A stretch of 22,598 nucleotides of DNA from a virus: the IMG/VR virus record IMGVR_UViG_3300038468_000089, positions 1-22,598 of that record; one strand, 5' to 3'. A program made the position numbers and the translations under genes. Shown here one piece after another: positions 22,556 to 22,598 of this stretch. The first letter of the stretch is position 1; each line of letters opens with the position of its first letter. Under the pieces are notes generated by a model, which was not told the origin of the DNA, did not search any database, and worked only from the letters and a program-made list of their open reading frames with translations.

Positions 22556-22598
22556 CACGAGCCTCCTTGGCCGGTCAGCGCGACCACGACCGCGACCA
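22555..22598 (-). CDS. 3' end of an unidentified upstream gene (partial)
   Basis: Only 13 sense codons and a TGA are visible. The reading frame ends in the residues VALTGQGGS. The stop TGA lies inside the GTGATG start region of the methyltransferase, the same overlapping-junction style used across this operon, which is the main reason to think the frame is real. The visible part is too short to suggest a function. Confidence 0.3.
   Translation of the reverse strand, partial: VAVVVALTGQGGS

Noticed and set aside
1-22598. CRISPR arrays, tRNA genes, integrase, IS elements, or a diversity-generating retroelement
   Set aside because: No regular spaced repeats, no cloverleaf-like segment, and no recombinase, transposase or reverse-transcriptase motifs were seen in any coherent frame.

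Overview
The window reads as the packaging, head, tail and ejection module of a podovirus-type tailed phage or prophage, preceded by a few replication and modification genes. The DNA is clearly GC-rich (about two thirds by eye) and every gene I can support lies on the minus strand, so transcription runs from position 22598 down to 1. Coding is almost continuous. Neighbouring genes mostly overlap by a few bases (ATGA, GTGA, TTGA, TGATG or TAATG junctions), which suggests a translationally coupled late operon. The only gap over 100 bases is 19662-19773, and no stretch over 300 bases lacks a gene. The host cannot be named; base composition only suggests a GC-rich bacterium. No tRNA, rRNA, CRISPR, IS element, integrase or reverse transcriptase was seen.

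Layout in transcription order. (1) 22598-19774, early-type genes: the tail end of an unknown gene, a Dam-like phage N6-adenine methyltransferase fused to a helical N-terminal region, a 76-aa protein, an 80-aa zinc-ribbon-like protein, a replication-initiator-like protein whose linker DNA carries iteron-like repeats (a candidate origin), and a 74-aa protein. (2) 19661-15246, packaging: small terminase, a Cys-pair protein, large terminase, an unknown 126-aa protein and the portal. (3) 15249-10619, head: a 50-aa protein, a 499-aa signal-peptide-bearing beta-rich protein, a Bbp19-like protein, a scaffold, a Bbp17-like major capsid protein, a Bbp16-like cement protein and an unknown 99-aa protein. 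(4) 10538-7132, tail: tail tubular A-like adaptor with an inserted fibre-anchor-like domain, and tail tubular B-like nozzle. (5) 7145-1, ejection proteins in T7 order: a gp13-like GNAT-fold protein, a 67-aa protein, gp14-like and gp15-like proteins, and a giant gp16-position protein that stays open to the window edge (at least 1415 codons).

How the genes fit together: the head genes resemble the Bordetella phage BPP-1 set (Bbp16/17/19), and the tail and ejection genes follow the T7 order gp11-gp12-gp13-gp14-gp15-gp16. The most unusual observation is in the giant ejection-type protein. It carries two tandem GGDEF-like (diguanylate-cyclase-fold) regions 216 residues apart. The first has lost the signature (GGSVR) but keeps guanine-recognition residues. 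The second keeps the metal and guanine residues with an HGDEY signature. If the protein enters the host like T7 gp16, a nucleotide-second-messenger or nucleotide-binding module would be delivered with the genome. A second observation is a lambda-like arrangement of iterons inside the replication-protein gene, next to a tight GATC cluster, in a phage that encodes its own Dam-like methylase.
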